A stretch of DNA of 64,000 nucleotides from Robertmurraya korlensis NBRC 107688 (GTDB lineage: Bacteria > Bacillota > Bacilli > Bacillales > Cytobacillaceae): NCBI RefSeq assembly GCF_001591645.1, contig NZ_BCVH01000004.1, forward strand, positions 186,001-250,000. Direction: 5' to 3'. Numbering within the stretch: the stretch's first letter is position 1; each line of letters opens with the position of its first letter. Positions 36,614 to 43,884 of the stretch are shown piece by piece. Position numbers and translations under genes: made by a program. The notes under the pieces were generated by a model. The model ran no database searches, had not been told where the DNA came from, and worked only from the letters and a program-made list of their open reading frames with translations.

Positions 36614-37068
36614 ACCACAATGAAATGGTTTTGGTCGTGAGTGTGACAGTGATGAAAGATAACAAGTTATTATTAATCAAAGAAAACAAATCAACGGCCT
36701 ATAATCAGTGGAATTTTCCATCCGGACGAATGGAGAAATATGAAGACATTCTTGAAGCAGCTAAGAGAGAAGCGAAAGAGGAAACAGGGTTGGAAGTGGA
36801 GCTGTTAAGCACAACGGGTGTATACAATTTTGTAAGTGAGACCAATCATCAAGTCATTTTGTTTCATTTTATGGGTGAAATAAAAGGTGGAAAAGTAAGG
36901 CTTCCTGAAGAAGAAATCCTAGATTGTAAATGGATGTCTTTGAAGGACATTATGAATCTAAGAAACGAAGACATTCGCCATCCAATGGTGATCAGACAAA
37001 TTGTTTCTGCATTGCAGAATGGTCAATTTTATCCGACAGCACTGTTTAAGAAAAAGTTAAATGAATAA
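36610..37068 (+). CDS. NUDIX hydrolase
   Basis: 152 residues with a complete Nudix box, G-x5-E-x7-REAKEETGL (GRMEKYEDILEAAKREAKEE). Hydrolyses nucleoside diphosphates linked to another moiety, Mg-dependent; the exact substrate is unknown. It overlaps the nucleotidyltransferase gene by 4 bp, suggesting a common nucleotide-related process. Confidence 0.88.
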   Translation: MNHNEMVLVVSVTVMKDNKLLLIKENKSTAYNQWNFPSGRMEKYEDILEAAKREAKEETGLEVELLSTTGVYNFVSETNHQVILFHFMGEIKGGKVRLPEEEILDCKWMSLKDIMNLRNEDIRHPMVIRQIVSALQNGQFYPTALFKKKLNE

Positions 37069-37108
37069 TTCCAACAATAAGCATCTTTATATAAGAGGAG
37101 AGATATAT

Positions 37109-37231
37109 TTGAAAAGGTTGCTATGTATTTCGCCTCTAGTGTTGCTATACATATCACTAACTGGATGCAGTTTATTGGAATCAAAAAGTAATGTATCCAG
37201 GGAAATGGTGGCATTCAATAGCCTTACGTAA
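37109..37231 (+). CDS. Very short lipoprotein-like peptide, 40 aa (possibly a remnant)
   Basis: TTG 37109 has AAGAGGAG upstream. A signal segment (KRLLCISPLVLLYISLTGC) with lipobox LTGC is followed by only 20 residues. The stop TAA abuts the ATG at 37232. It may be a genuine micro-lipoprotein or the 5' remnant of a longer lipoprotein gene. Confidence 0.4.
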   Translation: MKRLLCISPLVLLYISLTGCSLLESKSNVSREMVAFNSLT

Positions 37232-37264
37232 ATGTTCTTTAGAAAAAGGGGGAATAAAGGTAAG

Positions 37265-37765
37265 GTGATTCAGTTAAGAAATGTTCAATCTATTGATTTA
37301 GAACCATTACTTTTTATAGAGAATGAAGGGTTTTCTAAAGAAGAAGCTGCCACGAAAGAAGCATTTGTAGAGAGGATTCAGTTGATACCTGATACATTTA
37401 TTGTCGCAGTAAGAGAAGGGGAGCTCATTGGTTATATTAATGGACCAATCATTAGTCAACCTTATATAACGGACGATCTTTTTGGGAGGATAAAAAAGAA
37501 CCCGGCAACAGGAGGGTTTCAGAGTGTACTAGGATTAGCAGTGTCCAAACATGTTAGAAATCAAGGTATCGCAAAAATTCTAATAGATAAAATGGAAGAG
37601 CTTGTAGTAGAAAATCAAAGGGAAGGGATTACTCTAACCTGTAAGCAAGAATTAGTTACTTTTTATGAAAGATTAGGGTTTGTTAACCATGGCGTATCCG
37701 ATTCACAGCATGGAGGAGTACGCTGGTATAACATGGTCAAACTAATAGAAGGTTCCGGCAAGTAG
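37265..37765 (+). CDS. GNAT-family N-acetyltransferase
   Basis: About 166 residues from GTG 37265 (VIQLRNVQSIDLEPLL); an ATG at 37232 adds 11 residues. Acetyl-CoA motif A is LGLAVSKHVRNQGIAKILIDKM (Q/RxxGxG/A variant RNQGIA), then LTCKQELVTFYERLGFVNHG. Similar to arylalkylamine-type GNATs. Acceptor unknown. Confidence 0.85.
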   Translation: MIQLRNVQSIDLEPLLFIENEGFSKEEAATKEAFVERIQLIPDTFIVAVREGELIGYINGPIISQPYITDDLFGRIKKNPATGGFQSVLGLAVSKHVRNQGIAKILIDKMEELVVENQREGITLTCKQELVTFYERLGFVNHGVSDSQHGGVRWYNMVKLIEGSGK

Positions 37766-37923
37766 AAAAGGGAAAGGCTACCACTTAAGAGTAAATCAGA
37801 GCAAGAGAATAAACAGAACTTGGGGGAAGAGTTATCTCTTGCTCTCATCTAAGTTATTGCCTAAGCCTGAAAAATTTAATCTTTAAAGTGAACAAAAATA
37901 TAAATTTAATTGTTGAACCTAAT

Positions 37924-38076
37924 TTATATCAAACGCTTACCTGCATCAGGTGAAAGGTTTGGGTCGCCTCCACCAGTAATAATCGGGTTGTTAGTTTGAA
38001 GATTATTTTTTGAACCATTACTGTTGTTCTTTTTATTATTATTGGTTTTTTCGGAAATATGGTTTTTCTCGTTCAT
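37924..38076 (-). CDS. Small Asn/Lys-rich protein, 50 aa
   Basis: ATG 38076 follows AAGGAG with 7-nt spacing. MNEKNHISEKTNNNKKNNSN then TNNPIITGGGDPNLSPDAGK. No Cys or hydrophobic helix. Codirectional with another tiny gene at 38163. Unknown; style typical of small Bacillus spore or matrix proteins. Confidence 0.55.
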   Translation of the reverse strand: MNEKNHISEKTNNNKKNNSNGSKNNLQTNNPIITGGGDPNLSPDAGKRLI

Positions 38077-38162
38077 TTTGTAACTCCTTATTGAGAAGTA
38101 ATCTTTTTAAAAACGACTTATACCTTTAAGATAGGATCGCTCTGATGCTTTTAGGTGTAATC

Positions 38163-38309
38163 TTATTCAGGAAGATTAGCATTTGCTTTTTCCAAGCTGC
38201 TAGCATTCGTTGATTGATCCTGATCCTTTTGCTCGGTACGTTCTTTTATAATTTCTGTTTTTGTACCGAGAGTTTGCTGATACGATACCGGTCGATTGTC
38301 TTTTTTCAT
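38163..38309 (-). CDS. Small hydrophilic protein, 48 aa
   Basis: ATG 38309 has an excellent AGGAGGTGA site. Sequence MKKDNRPVSYQQTLGTKTEI then KERTEQKDQDQSTNASSLEK. Polar throughout. Part of the run of tiny minus-strand genes 37.9-38.6 kb. Not recognised. Confidence 0.6.
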   Translation of the reverse strand: MKKDNRPVSYQQTLGTKTEIIKERTEQKDQDQSTNASSLEKANANLPE

Positions 38310-38376
38310 CCTGGCTCACCTCCTCATCTTACTTTTCCCAAATCAACTGTTTAAATGAGTTCTCTTGTATTCAACG

Positions 38377-38412
38377 ATAAAAAAAGAGGACATCTTCATA
38401 AAGAGTGTCCTC
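38377..38412 (-). terminator. Intrinsic terminator of the J-domain gene pair
   Basis: GAGGACA / TGTCCTC stem with T7 on the minus-strand side. Confidence 0.8.
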
Positions 38413-38419
38413 TCATTTA

Positions 38420-38614
38420 TTATCGGGGTTGGTTCGTATGAGTGGGACTCGATAACGAATAACTTTTAATCATTTTTTGTAAATTAATATGTCCTTCTCT
38501 TAATTTAATTGTTTCTTGGAGGATTTTCTGGAATCCTTCCAGATCACGATCAGAGGCATTTAATACAGATTTAGGTATCGCCTCTACAAGTTGTTGTAAG
38601 TTTAAGTCTGCCAT
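38420..38614 (-). CDS. Small helical protein, 64 aa
   Basis: ATG 38614 (MADLNLQQLVEAIPKSVL) has AGGTGG 8 nt upstream, preferred over ATG 38626. Two amphipathic helices (EGFQKILQETIKLREGHINL). It follows the J-domain gene by 23 bp and shares its terminator, so the two are likely cotranscribed and perhaps partners. Unknown. Confidence 0.6.
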   Translation of the reverse strand: MADLNLQQLVEAIPKSVLNASDRDLEGFQKILQETIKLREGHINLQKMIKSYSLSSPTHTNQPR

Positions 38615-38637
38615 AAAAATGACCACCTTTCTTTAAA

Positions 38638-39159
38638 TTACTTGAGATTCATTTTATCGTAGTGTTCATAAAATACTTTAAATAGTCTTTCGTCTCCACC
38701 ACGATCAGGGTGGAGGAACTCGAGTAGTTTTCTTAGCTCTTTTCGAAGTAAGTCTTTGTCTGAATCCTCCTCTATACCTAATAGAGAGCCAATCGTATAG
38801 GGAGCCGGAGAGAATAATGAGCTCTCTGCTTTGACCATTTTTTTCAACGATCGAACTTTGGCCCGTTCAATTCGTAAGGAGATTTCTAGTTCTTCTATTT
38901 TTTCTTTTAGGCTTGTATTCTCATGAAACGTTTTTTCCCAATGCTCATAATCAATCCCAAATTGTTTACTCTTTCTTTCAATTTTCTTTTCTACAATAAA
39001 GGTGGCTAGATCAAAAGGATCAATAGAAAAATTAATGTTCAAATCTTTTGTTCTTTTGGCTCTTATTTTCCCCTCTAGAATCCAACGAATGACCGTTTCT
39101 TCACTATCTGTAATGCCTTCACTCTTAAGTAAATTAGTAGTTTCTTTCACATTTAACAT
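38638..39159 (-). CDS. J-domain-like protein with N-terminal DNA-binding-type domain
   Basis: 173 residues. Residues about 1-60 look like an excisionase/MerR-type winged helix (NVKETTNLLKSEGITDSEET, WILEGKIRAKR). About 65-110 is a coiled coil. The C-terminal 45 residues contain HPDRGG within LRKLLEFLHPDRGGDERLFK, the HPD core of DnaJ-type J-domains that stimulate DnaK. A J-domain at the C-terminus behind a helix-turn-helix is unusual. Ribosome site spacing is poor but the frame and composition are convincing. Confidence 0.7.
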   Translation of the reverse strand: MLNVKETTNLLKSEGITDSEETVIRWILEGKIRAKRTKDLNINFSIDPFDLATFIVEKKIERKSKQFGIDYEHWEKTFHENTSLKEKIEELEISLRIERAKVRSLKKMVKAESSLFSPAPYTIGSLLGIEEDSDKDLLRKELRKLLEFLHPDRGGDERLFKVFYEHYDKMNLK

Positions 39160-39601
39160 AGTATCAACTCTTTAATCTTACTAGTAAATTTACTGTATCA
39201 TAGATTCCCTATTACAAATTTACAGCTTTGTTTAATTTAGATGTTAAATGTAACGAATTTGACGATTGTATTAAATTTTTATGTGATTAACCAGAGAATT
39301 CTACGCTTTTTACCTTCTAAATGGAAAAAAATGCAGTGTATGGTAAAATTAGGTGTGTCCCCGAGGTTATATTGTTATGATTTATGCAAATCTGCGTGAC
39401 TGGATACATACCTTAAACAAGGTGGTTATGGAGTATCTGTTACGGTGACGGGTACTTATTGTTTATAGATGATTAGTCTAGCTATCTATTTTTGTATCTT
39501 TGTTTTGTGAAATTGCAATTGAGAGAATTCACTCAATGGAAAGGCTCCTGCTATTCCTTTCAAGCATTTGTGATGACGATAAAGAAGGAGGAGTTGCAGT
39601 T
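39160..39601. other. Intergenic region before the V4R-STAS gene
   Basis: No gene supported. The longer in-frame start at 39500 lacks a ribosome site, while GGAGG sits right before ATG 39602. The stretch is AT-rich until about 39355, after which GC rises with short imperfect inverted repeats; no known RNA motif was recognised. Confidence 0.4.
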
Positions 39602-40621
39602 ATGAGTAAGAATACCAATATCAATATAGCAGGACTTGGTTTTAGTTGGGATGTTGAACAAGGAAAGTTTCAGTATGAAGATCAGGATGCGGTTCTTTTT
39701 TGGATAAACAGTGCCATGAAATCTTTTTTTGACACCATTGAGGAGGTATCTGGGGAAGAAGTATCCAATCTGGTCTTCGAAACGACGGGGTATCGTCAAG
39801 GGGTAGTGGTAGGAGATTATCTCCGGAAAATCAAGGACTTTGATGTGTTAGAGGCAGCAAATATGATTACGAATACATATGCTTCAGCTGGTTGGGGAAG
39901 AGCAGAAATCAAGAACCTAGATTATGACACAAAAACGCTGGTTGCTCATCTCAGGGATAGTTGGGAATACAAGATAAACTTGACTCAAGGGAAGAATAAA
40001 GGAACTGCTTTCTTAGCGGCCCATTTTGCAGGTGTCTTTAGCAGGCTATTAGGAGTGAATGTTTGGTACGAATATGAACAAGATCAACTTGAAGGCCATG
40101 AGTACAGCATTGTTAAGTACTTTCCTTCCGATATAACAGCCACCTCAAATATTCACCAGCTAGCTCGTAAGAAAGAATCGGAACAGATCTTACGTCTAGA
40201 AGAGATGGTGGAAAAGAAAACAGGTGAACTGCGAGACTTAGTAAAAAAACTTTCCTCTCCCATCATCCCTGTTTTTGATGGAATTGTGGTGGTTCCACTG
40301 ATTGGCAAGTACGAAGAAGATCGATCAGAGGATTTATTTAACAACACCTTAAGCAATTTACCAAAGCATAAAGCCAATTATCTCAATCTTGACTTAACGG
40401 GTCTTGATAAGGAAGTGGATCATTTTACAATTGACCTGATTGTAAAAATTGGTTCAGCAGCTTCGTTAATTGGTACAAAATCTATACTGGTTGGTATTCC
40501 TCCTAATTTAGCGGTTGAAATGGTCCAATCCAATATCACCCTTAGTTGTTATCAAGTGTTTCAAACCCTGCAGCACGGGATTCAATATGCACTGGCACAG
40601 ATGGGGAAAACGATAAATTAA
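39602..40621 (+). CDS. V4R-like sensor domain fused to STAS domain (RsbR-like)
   Basis: 339 residues. The N-terminal 210 residues (IAGLGFSWDVEQGKFQYEDQ ... AGWGRAEI ... GTAFLAAHFAGVFSRLLGVN, WYEYEQDQLEGHEYSIVKYF) look like a 4-vinyl-reductase (V4R) small-molecule sensor domain. A helix (SEQILRLEEMVEKKTGELRD) leads to a C-terminal STAS domain (VFDGIVVVPLIGKYEEDRSEDL, NLDLTGLDKEVDHFTIDLI). It resembles RsbR co-antagonists with an alternative sensor. The STAS Thr is present (LTGLD). Probably a stressosome input. Confidence 0.72.
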   Translation: MSKNTNINIAGLGFSWDVEQGKFQYEDQDAVLFWINSAMKSFFDTIEEVSGEEVSNLVFETTGYRQGVVVGDYLRKIKDFDVLEAANMITNTYASAGWGRAEIKNLDYDTKTLVAHLRDSWEYKINLTQGKNKGTAFLAAHFAGVFSRLLGVNVWYEYEQDQLEGHEYSIVKYFPSDITATSNIHQLARKKESEQILRLEEMVEKKTGELRDLVKKLSSPIIPVFDGIVVVPLIGKYEEDRSEDLFNNTLSNLPKHKANYLNLDLTGLDKEVDHFTIDLIVKIGSAASLIGTKSILVGIPPNLAVEMVQSNITLSCYQVFQTLQHGIQYALAQMGKTIN

Positions 40622-40730
40622 GCAACATGGGGAAAAGCCGGAGTGTCAGGAAGTGGTCCAAATCGTTTTGCGTGTAAGATAAACAATTGTCCCATATAAT
40701 ATAGAAGAATAATGTATAGGAGGTACGAAC

Positions 40731-41429
40731 ATGAGAATTGAAATGTGGACTGACTTCGCTTGACCATTTTGCTATATTGGCAAAAGGCGTCTGGAGGATG
40801 CTATTAAGAAGATTAACCATCCAGTGGAAGTGATTTACCGATGCTTCGAATTGGATCCTACGAAAGAACGAGATATTAAAGAAAATATTTATGAAGGTCT
40901 CGCCAAGAAATATGGAATGAGTATCGAGCAAGCAAAAGCTAATACACAAAACATGGTTCGAATGGCAAAAGAAGCAGGACTGGATTTTCAAATGGATACG
41001 TTGATCCAAACGAATACCTTTGATGCGCACCGTTTGACCATGTTTGCCAAAACAAAAGGCTTGATGAAAGAGATGACCGAGCGTATCCTGTATGCTTATT
41101 TTACGGAATCCAAACATATCGGAGATCACCAAACACTAACGGAATTGGCAGTGGACGTAGGCTTAAACCGAGAAGCAGTGGAAAAAATGCTCGCAAGTGA
41201 TGAAATGGCAGATGCCGTTCGGGCTGATGAGCAAACCGCACAGCAATATCGGATTACTGGTGTCCCGTTTTTCCTTATTAATAATAAATATGCTCTGACT
41301 GGTGCACAACCAACGGAGGTATTTGTTCAAGCGCTTGAAAAAGTAATCGCAGAGGATAACATCATTGTTTTAAACAATCAAGACGGAATAAGCTGCGATG
41401 ACGATGGGTGTGAAATTCCTAAGAAATAA
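40731..41429 (+). CDS. FrnE-like DsbA-family protein with in-frame UGA at the first catalytic Cys (candidate selenoprotein)
   Basis: ATG 40731 has TAGGAGGTACGAAC upstream. The frame reads MRIEMWTDFA-(TGA 40761-40763)-PFCYIGKRRLEDAI and then continues without interruption to TAA 41427-41429 (232 codons plus stop). Relatives have CPFC or CPWC here, so UGA replaces the first Cys of the CxxC redox motif. The FrnE-type C-terminal CX4C (CDDDGC) is intact, as is GVPFFLINNKYALTGAQP. Everything else looks under selection. Two readings: selenocysteine insertion giving a UxxC active site, or a recent nonsense mutation. A small hairpin lies at the expected SECIS distance. A truncated start downstream of the TGA would lose the active site. 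Confidence 0.75.
40787..40801 (+). promoter_or_regulatory. Candidate bacterial SECIS hairpin downstream of the UGA
   Basis: GCGTC-TGGAG-GATGC forms a 5-bp stem (one G-U) with a 5-nt loop whose second base is G, about 30 nt after the UGA. Bacterial SECIS elements need a small stem-loop with a loop G some 16-37 nt from the UGA. A second stem, TTTTGC / GCAAAA (40767-40785), lies closer. Stems this small occur by chance. Confidence 0.35.
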
Positions 41430-41435
41430 TAAAAA

Positions 41436-41475
41436 AAAGAACTAGTTTTCGGTGACGGAGACTAGTTCTTTTTTT
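41436..41475 (+). terminator. Intrinsic terminator of the FrnE-like gene
   Basis: AAAGAACTAGT / ACTAGTTCTTT stem followed by TTTTT. Confidence 0.85.
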
Positions 41476-41491
41476 AGAAATCACACCTAGA

Positions 41492-41520
41492 AAGACCCCA
41501 ATCATGTTCAGAGGGGTCCT
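41492..41520 (-). terminator. Intrinsic terminator of the FbpB-like gene
   Basis: GACCCC / GGGGTC stem with a T-rich tail (TTTCT) on the minus strand. Confidence 0.6.
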
Positions 41521-41528
41521 TATATCTA

Positions 41529-41651
41529 TTACTGTTTGCTGATTTTTTCTTCCACACGTTTTTCAATTCTCTCGACTAGATCCTTATCTCGTAGTAATTC
41601 TTCTTTATTTCGTTTCATCAGTTCTTCTAAAGTTGGTTTCCCTTGTTTCAT
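41529..41651 (-). CDS. FbpB-family small basic protein, 40 aa
   Basis: ATG 41651 follows GGAAGGG; the longer frame to 41786 runs through riboswitch sequence and is rejected. KQGKPTLEELMKRNKEELLR then VERIEKRVEEKISKQ matches the FbpB family pattern (F/L-E-E-L-x3-NK-x-ELL-x-D-x3-ER-IE-x2-E). In B. subtilis FbpB is a Fur-regulated micro-protein that helps sRNA FsrA in iron sparing. Here the leader is a yybP-ykoY Mn riboswitch, which points to manganese control instead. No Fur box is evident. Confidence 0.75.
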   Translation of the reverse strand: MKQGKPTLEELMKRNKEELLRDKDLVERIEKRVEEKISKQ

Positions 41652-41704
41652 TTTTTTAACGCCCTTCCTAAATATGAAATTTGACTTTTCTGAAAATATA
41701 ACCG

Positions 41705-41860
41705 AATAAAAACCCCTACCATCATGATAAAGGTTAAATGTAAATAAACCTTTACAAACAGGTAAAGGTCTTGCTAACAACGACAATTGGTTGCCAACAA
41801 AGCCGGAAGGGAAAAACTCTTCGTAATGACGACTTTGCTGTAAAAGCTACTCCCCTTTAT
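41705..41860 (-). promoter_or_regulatory. yybP-ykoY manganese riboswitch with readable switching platform
   Basis: Minus strand: TAAAGGGGAGTAGC, CAGCAAAGTCGTCATTACGA, TCCGGCTTTGTTGGCAACC and TTAGCAAGACCTTTACC are the yybP-ykoY aptamer landmarks. P1 is TAAAGG (41854-41859) with CCTTTA (41763-41768). That CCTTTA can instead pair with TAAAGG at 41749-41754. When free, TAAAGGTT (41747-41754) pairs with AACCTTTA (41728-41735), an antiterminator. Otherwise AACCTTTATC (41726-41735) pairs with GGTAGGGGTT (41711-41720) and TTTATT follows, a terminator. Mn-bound P1 should therefore switch the downstream gene ON, as known for this class. The only gene downstream is the 40-aa FbpB-like protein. Confidence 0.88.
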
Positions 41861-42045
41861 GGAGCTATTTATTTTGTATGTATTAATAATAAAAGATTGT
41901 GAATTATTAGTCAATTTATATACTCCATAAACAGATAAAAAATAAATGAACATGTGACGGGTTAATAGTAAAATAAGGAGGGAAGTTAAAAGTAGGGAAT
42001 ATAGGTATTTTTTAGGGATTAAAAATTTTAGAACGGGGTAATTTT

Positions 42046-42924
42046 ATGGGGAAGAGTATTTATAAAAGTGAGGATGGAAAAAAGGTTCTACAGGAGCATT
42101 ATGAACGGTATGTAAAATCATTTCCTTTTCCTATAGAGCGAAAGTACGTGAATACGAGTTTTGGAGTAACTCATGTTCTAGTGGCAGGTCCACAAGAGGG
42201 GAAACCTGTATTTTTATTCCAGGGGGGCAATTGTATCAATCCAATGACTTTCTCCTGGTTCACTCCACTACTAGAAAAGTATCGGATTTATGCACCCGAC
42301 ACGATAGGACATCCTGGCTATAGTGCTGAAACAAGAATTTCTGCCAAAGACGAAAGTTTTGCCAAATGGATTGAGGAGTTATTAAAGGAGTTTCAATTAC
42401 CCAGTTGTGCATTCATTGGTCCCTCTTATGGTGCGGGGATTATTTTACGATTAGCTACATATCTCCCGAATAAAATTGACTGCTCTGTGCTAGTGTCACC
42501 GGCAGGAATCACATTAGGTTCGAAAATTAAGATGATTAAAGAAATATTAATTCCATTATTGTGGTTTCAAGCTTTCTCTTCAGAAAAACATCTGAACAAA
42601 ATTGCAGCAACCATGTCTGATCATAATATGAAAGAAGTAGATAAACAGATTATAGGTGATGTATTTCGATACACCAGACTCGAGCAAGATATGCCAAAAT
42701 TAACGGAGGCTTATGAGTTAGTAAATTATAACGCACCGACTCTTGTTATAGCAGGTAAAAAAGATGTTTTCTTTCCCGAAAAGAACATAAAGCCTCTATC
42801 GAAAAGCATTTTTACTAATTTTATGGATTTTAAATCTTATGATATGGGGCATTTTCCTTCTGAAGAACATGTAAAGGTGATTAATAAGGATATAATGGAA
42901 TTTTTAGAAACGTATTACATATAA
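42046..42924 (+). CDS. Alpha/beta-hydrolase
   Basis: 292 residues. Nucleophile elbow GPSYGAG (Ser127), oxyanion region FQGGNCINP, acid Asp in AGKKDVFFPE (about 241) and His in DMGHFPSEEH (about 271). Cytoplasmic, no signal peptide. Similar to the carboxylesterase/proline iminopeptidase-like group widely found in Bacillus; substrate unknown. Start ATG has a weak GGGG site; a terminator follows. Confidence 0.85.
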   Translation: MGKSIYKSEDGKKVLQEHYERYVKSFPFPIERKYVNTSFGVTHVLVAGPQEGKPVFLFQGGNCINPMTFSWFTPLLEKYRIYAPDTIGHPGYSAETRISAKDESFAKWIEELLKEFQLPSCAFIGPSYGAGIILRLATYLPNKIDCSVLVSPAGITLGSKIKMIKEILIPLLWFQAFSSEKHLNKIAATMSDHNMKEVDKQIIGDVFRYTRLEQDMPKLTEAYELVNYNAPTLVIAGKKDVFFPEKNIKPLSKSIFTNFMDFKSYDMGHFPSEEHVKVINKDIMEFLETYYI

Positions 42925-42932
42925 AGTTAACG

Positions 42933-42966
42933 AACGTTCAGAGCATGGGCTCCGAACGTTTTTTTC
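42933..42966 (+). terminator. Intrinsic terminator of the hydrolase gene
   Basis: AACGTTC / GAACGTT outer stem with GAGC / GCTC inside, then TTTTTT. Confidence 0.85.
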
Positions 42967-43030
42967 TGCTTCGATTACGACTGACTAGAAATGCAAAAAA
43001 TACTGATTGCACGGTCGTTCGAAGGTCGTT

Positions 43031-43312
43031 TCCGAAGCATTCGGAGGGAGAAATGAAGTTCATCAGGGTTATGAAGATCAATTCCGAATCGTTCGCAGGA
43101 TGAAACGAAGTTCATCAGGGTTATGAAGATCAATTCCGAATCGTTCGGAGGGAGAAATGAAGTTCATCGGTGTGATGAAGATCGTTTCCGAATCATTCGG
43201 AGGGTGAAAATGAAGTTCATCAGGGTTATGAAGATCGTTTCCGAATGGTTCAGAAGAGGAATTAATCTTCATCGAAAAGTCTCATAAGTAGATTCCGAAT
43301 CATTCGGAGGGA
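43031..43312. repeat. Intergenic tandem array, six TCCGAA units, period about 52 bp
   Basis: TCCGAA starts at 43031, 43083, 43135, 43187, 43240 and 43294 (periods 52, 52, 52, 53, 54). Each unit has a palindrome such as TCCGAATCATTCGGA and a second dyad TTCAT-n7-ATGAA (ATGAAGTTCATCAGGGTTAT then GAAGATC). Units are not separated by unique spacers. The array fills the gap between a terminator and the convergent membrane protein gene; a frame read through it is not a gene. Shares the ATGAAG/TTCATCAGG core with the array at 48979. Confidence 0.85.
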
Positions 43313-43347
43313 ATGATGTTGACCTGTATAAAGAACCTAAACAATCC

Positions 43348-43740
43348 TTATTCAATACCAATTCGAAATAACAAAATGGCAAGCAAAGCAGTAATGGGGG
43401 TCATAACCATGGTTTCTAAATAGGAACTGGACGCTACATTTCCTAGTGTATTTAAGATCATGATTGCAAACATGGTCCAAATCCCAATAGTTACTATTCT
43501 ATTGAATTTTCCCTTGAACAGATATCCTGCTTTTACAGCGATAATAAATAGAAATAGGATTTGCACAACGATGGATATACTTTCAAAGATGAACAAGTCA
43601 GTCGAGTTGTTTATTTGACCGCCCCAAACAAAATGATACGGAATGATCTTGAAAAGGATCAGGACATGCATAAACAGTGCTAAAGTACAGAGGGTTATGA
43701 TACTAGTACTTGCAAGTTTAAAACCTATGAACTTTTTCAT
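43348..43740 (-). CDS. Four-TM membrane protein, unknown
   Basis: 130 residues; GGAGGATAAAG precedes the ATG. Four hydrophobic helices (about 8-30, 50-72, 82-100, 108-127) with a conserved-looking loop (NTLGNVASSSYLETMVMTPI). No motif suggests catalysis. It is convergent with the repeat array. Function unknown. Confidence 0.75.
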   Translation of the reverse strand: MKKFIGFKLASTSIITLCTLALFMHVLILFKIIPYHFVWGGQINNSTDLFIFESISIVVQILFLFIIAVKAGYLFKGKFNRIVTIGIWTMFAIMILNTLGNVASSSYLETMVMTPITALLAILLFRIGIE

Positions 43741-43858
43741 CTTTATCCTCCAGATTTTATCGATGTTTTTCTAAGTTAATATATTCAGTTGGGAGGAATA
43801 TATGTTGGCAGGTATTTTATTTTAATATATTTTACAAATTGAGGGAATAATTGGCAAT

Positions 43859-43884
43859 TAAACTATAAAGAAAATGACCGATAT
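43859..43884 (+). promoter_or_regulatory. SigD-type promoter of the chemoreceptor gene
   Basis: TAAA (43859-43862), a 14-bp spacer and ACCGATAT (43877-43884) match the SigD consensus TAAA-N15-GCCGATAT with a one-base difference. It is about 100 bp upstream of the receptor start. Flagellar/chemotaxis genes are the usual SigD targets. Confidence 0.7.

Noticed and set aside
38638-39159. Prophage or plasmid remnant around the J-domain/HTH gene
   Set aside because: No integrase, replication, capsid or att-like repeats nearby, and neighbouring genes look chromosomal.
41529-41786. Longer 85-residue version of the FbpB-like gene
   Set aside because: The extra 45 residues are a translation of the riboswitch platform and lack a ribosome site.
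43078-43272. Minus-strand 64-residue frame in the repeat array
   Set aside because: It simply reads the palindromic repeats; no ribosome site and no non-repeat content.
43031-43312. Possible CRISPR array
   Set aside because: Repeats are contiguous, units are similar over their full length, there are no unique spacers, and no cas genes are in the window.
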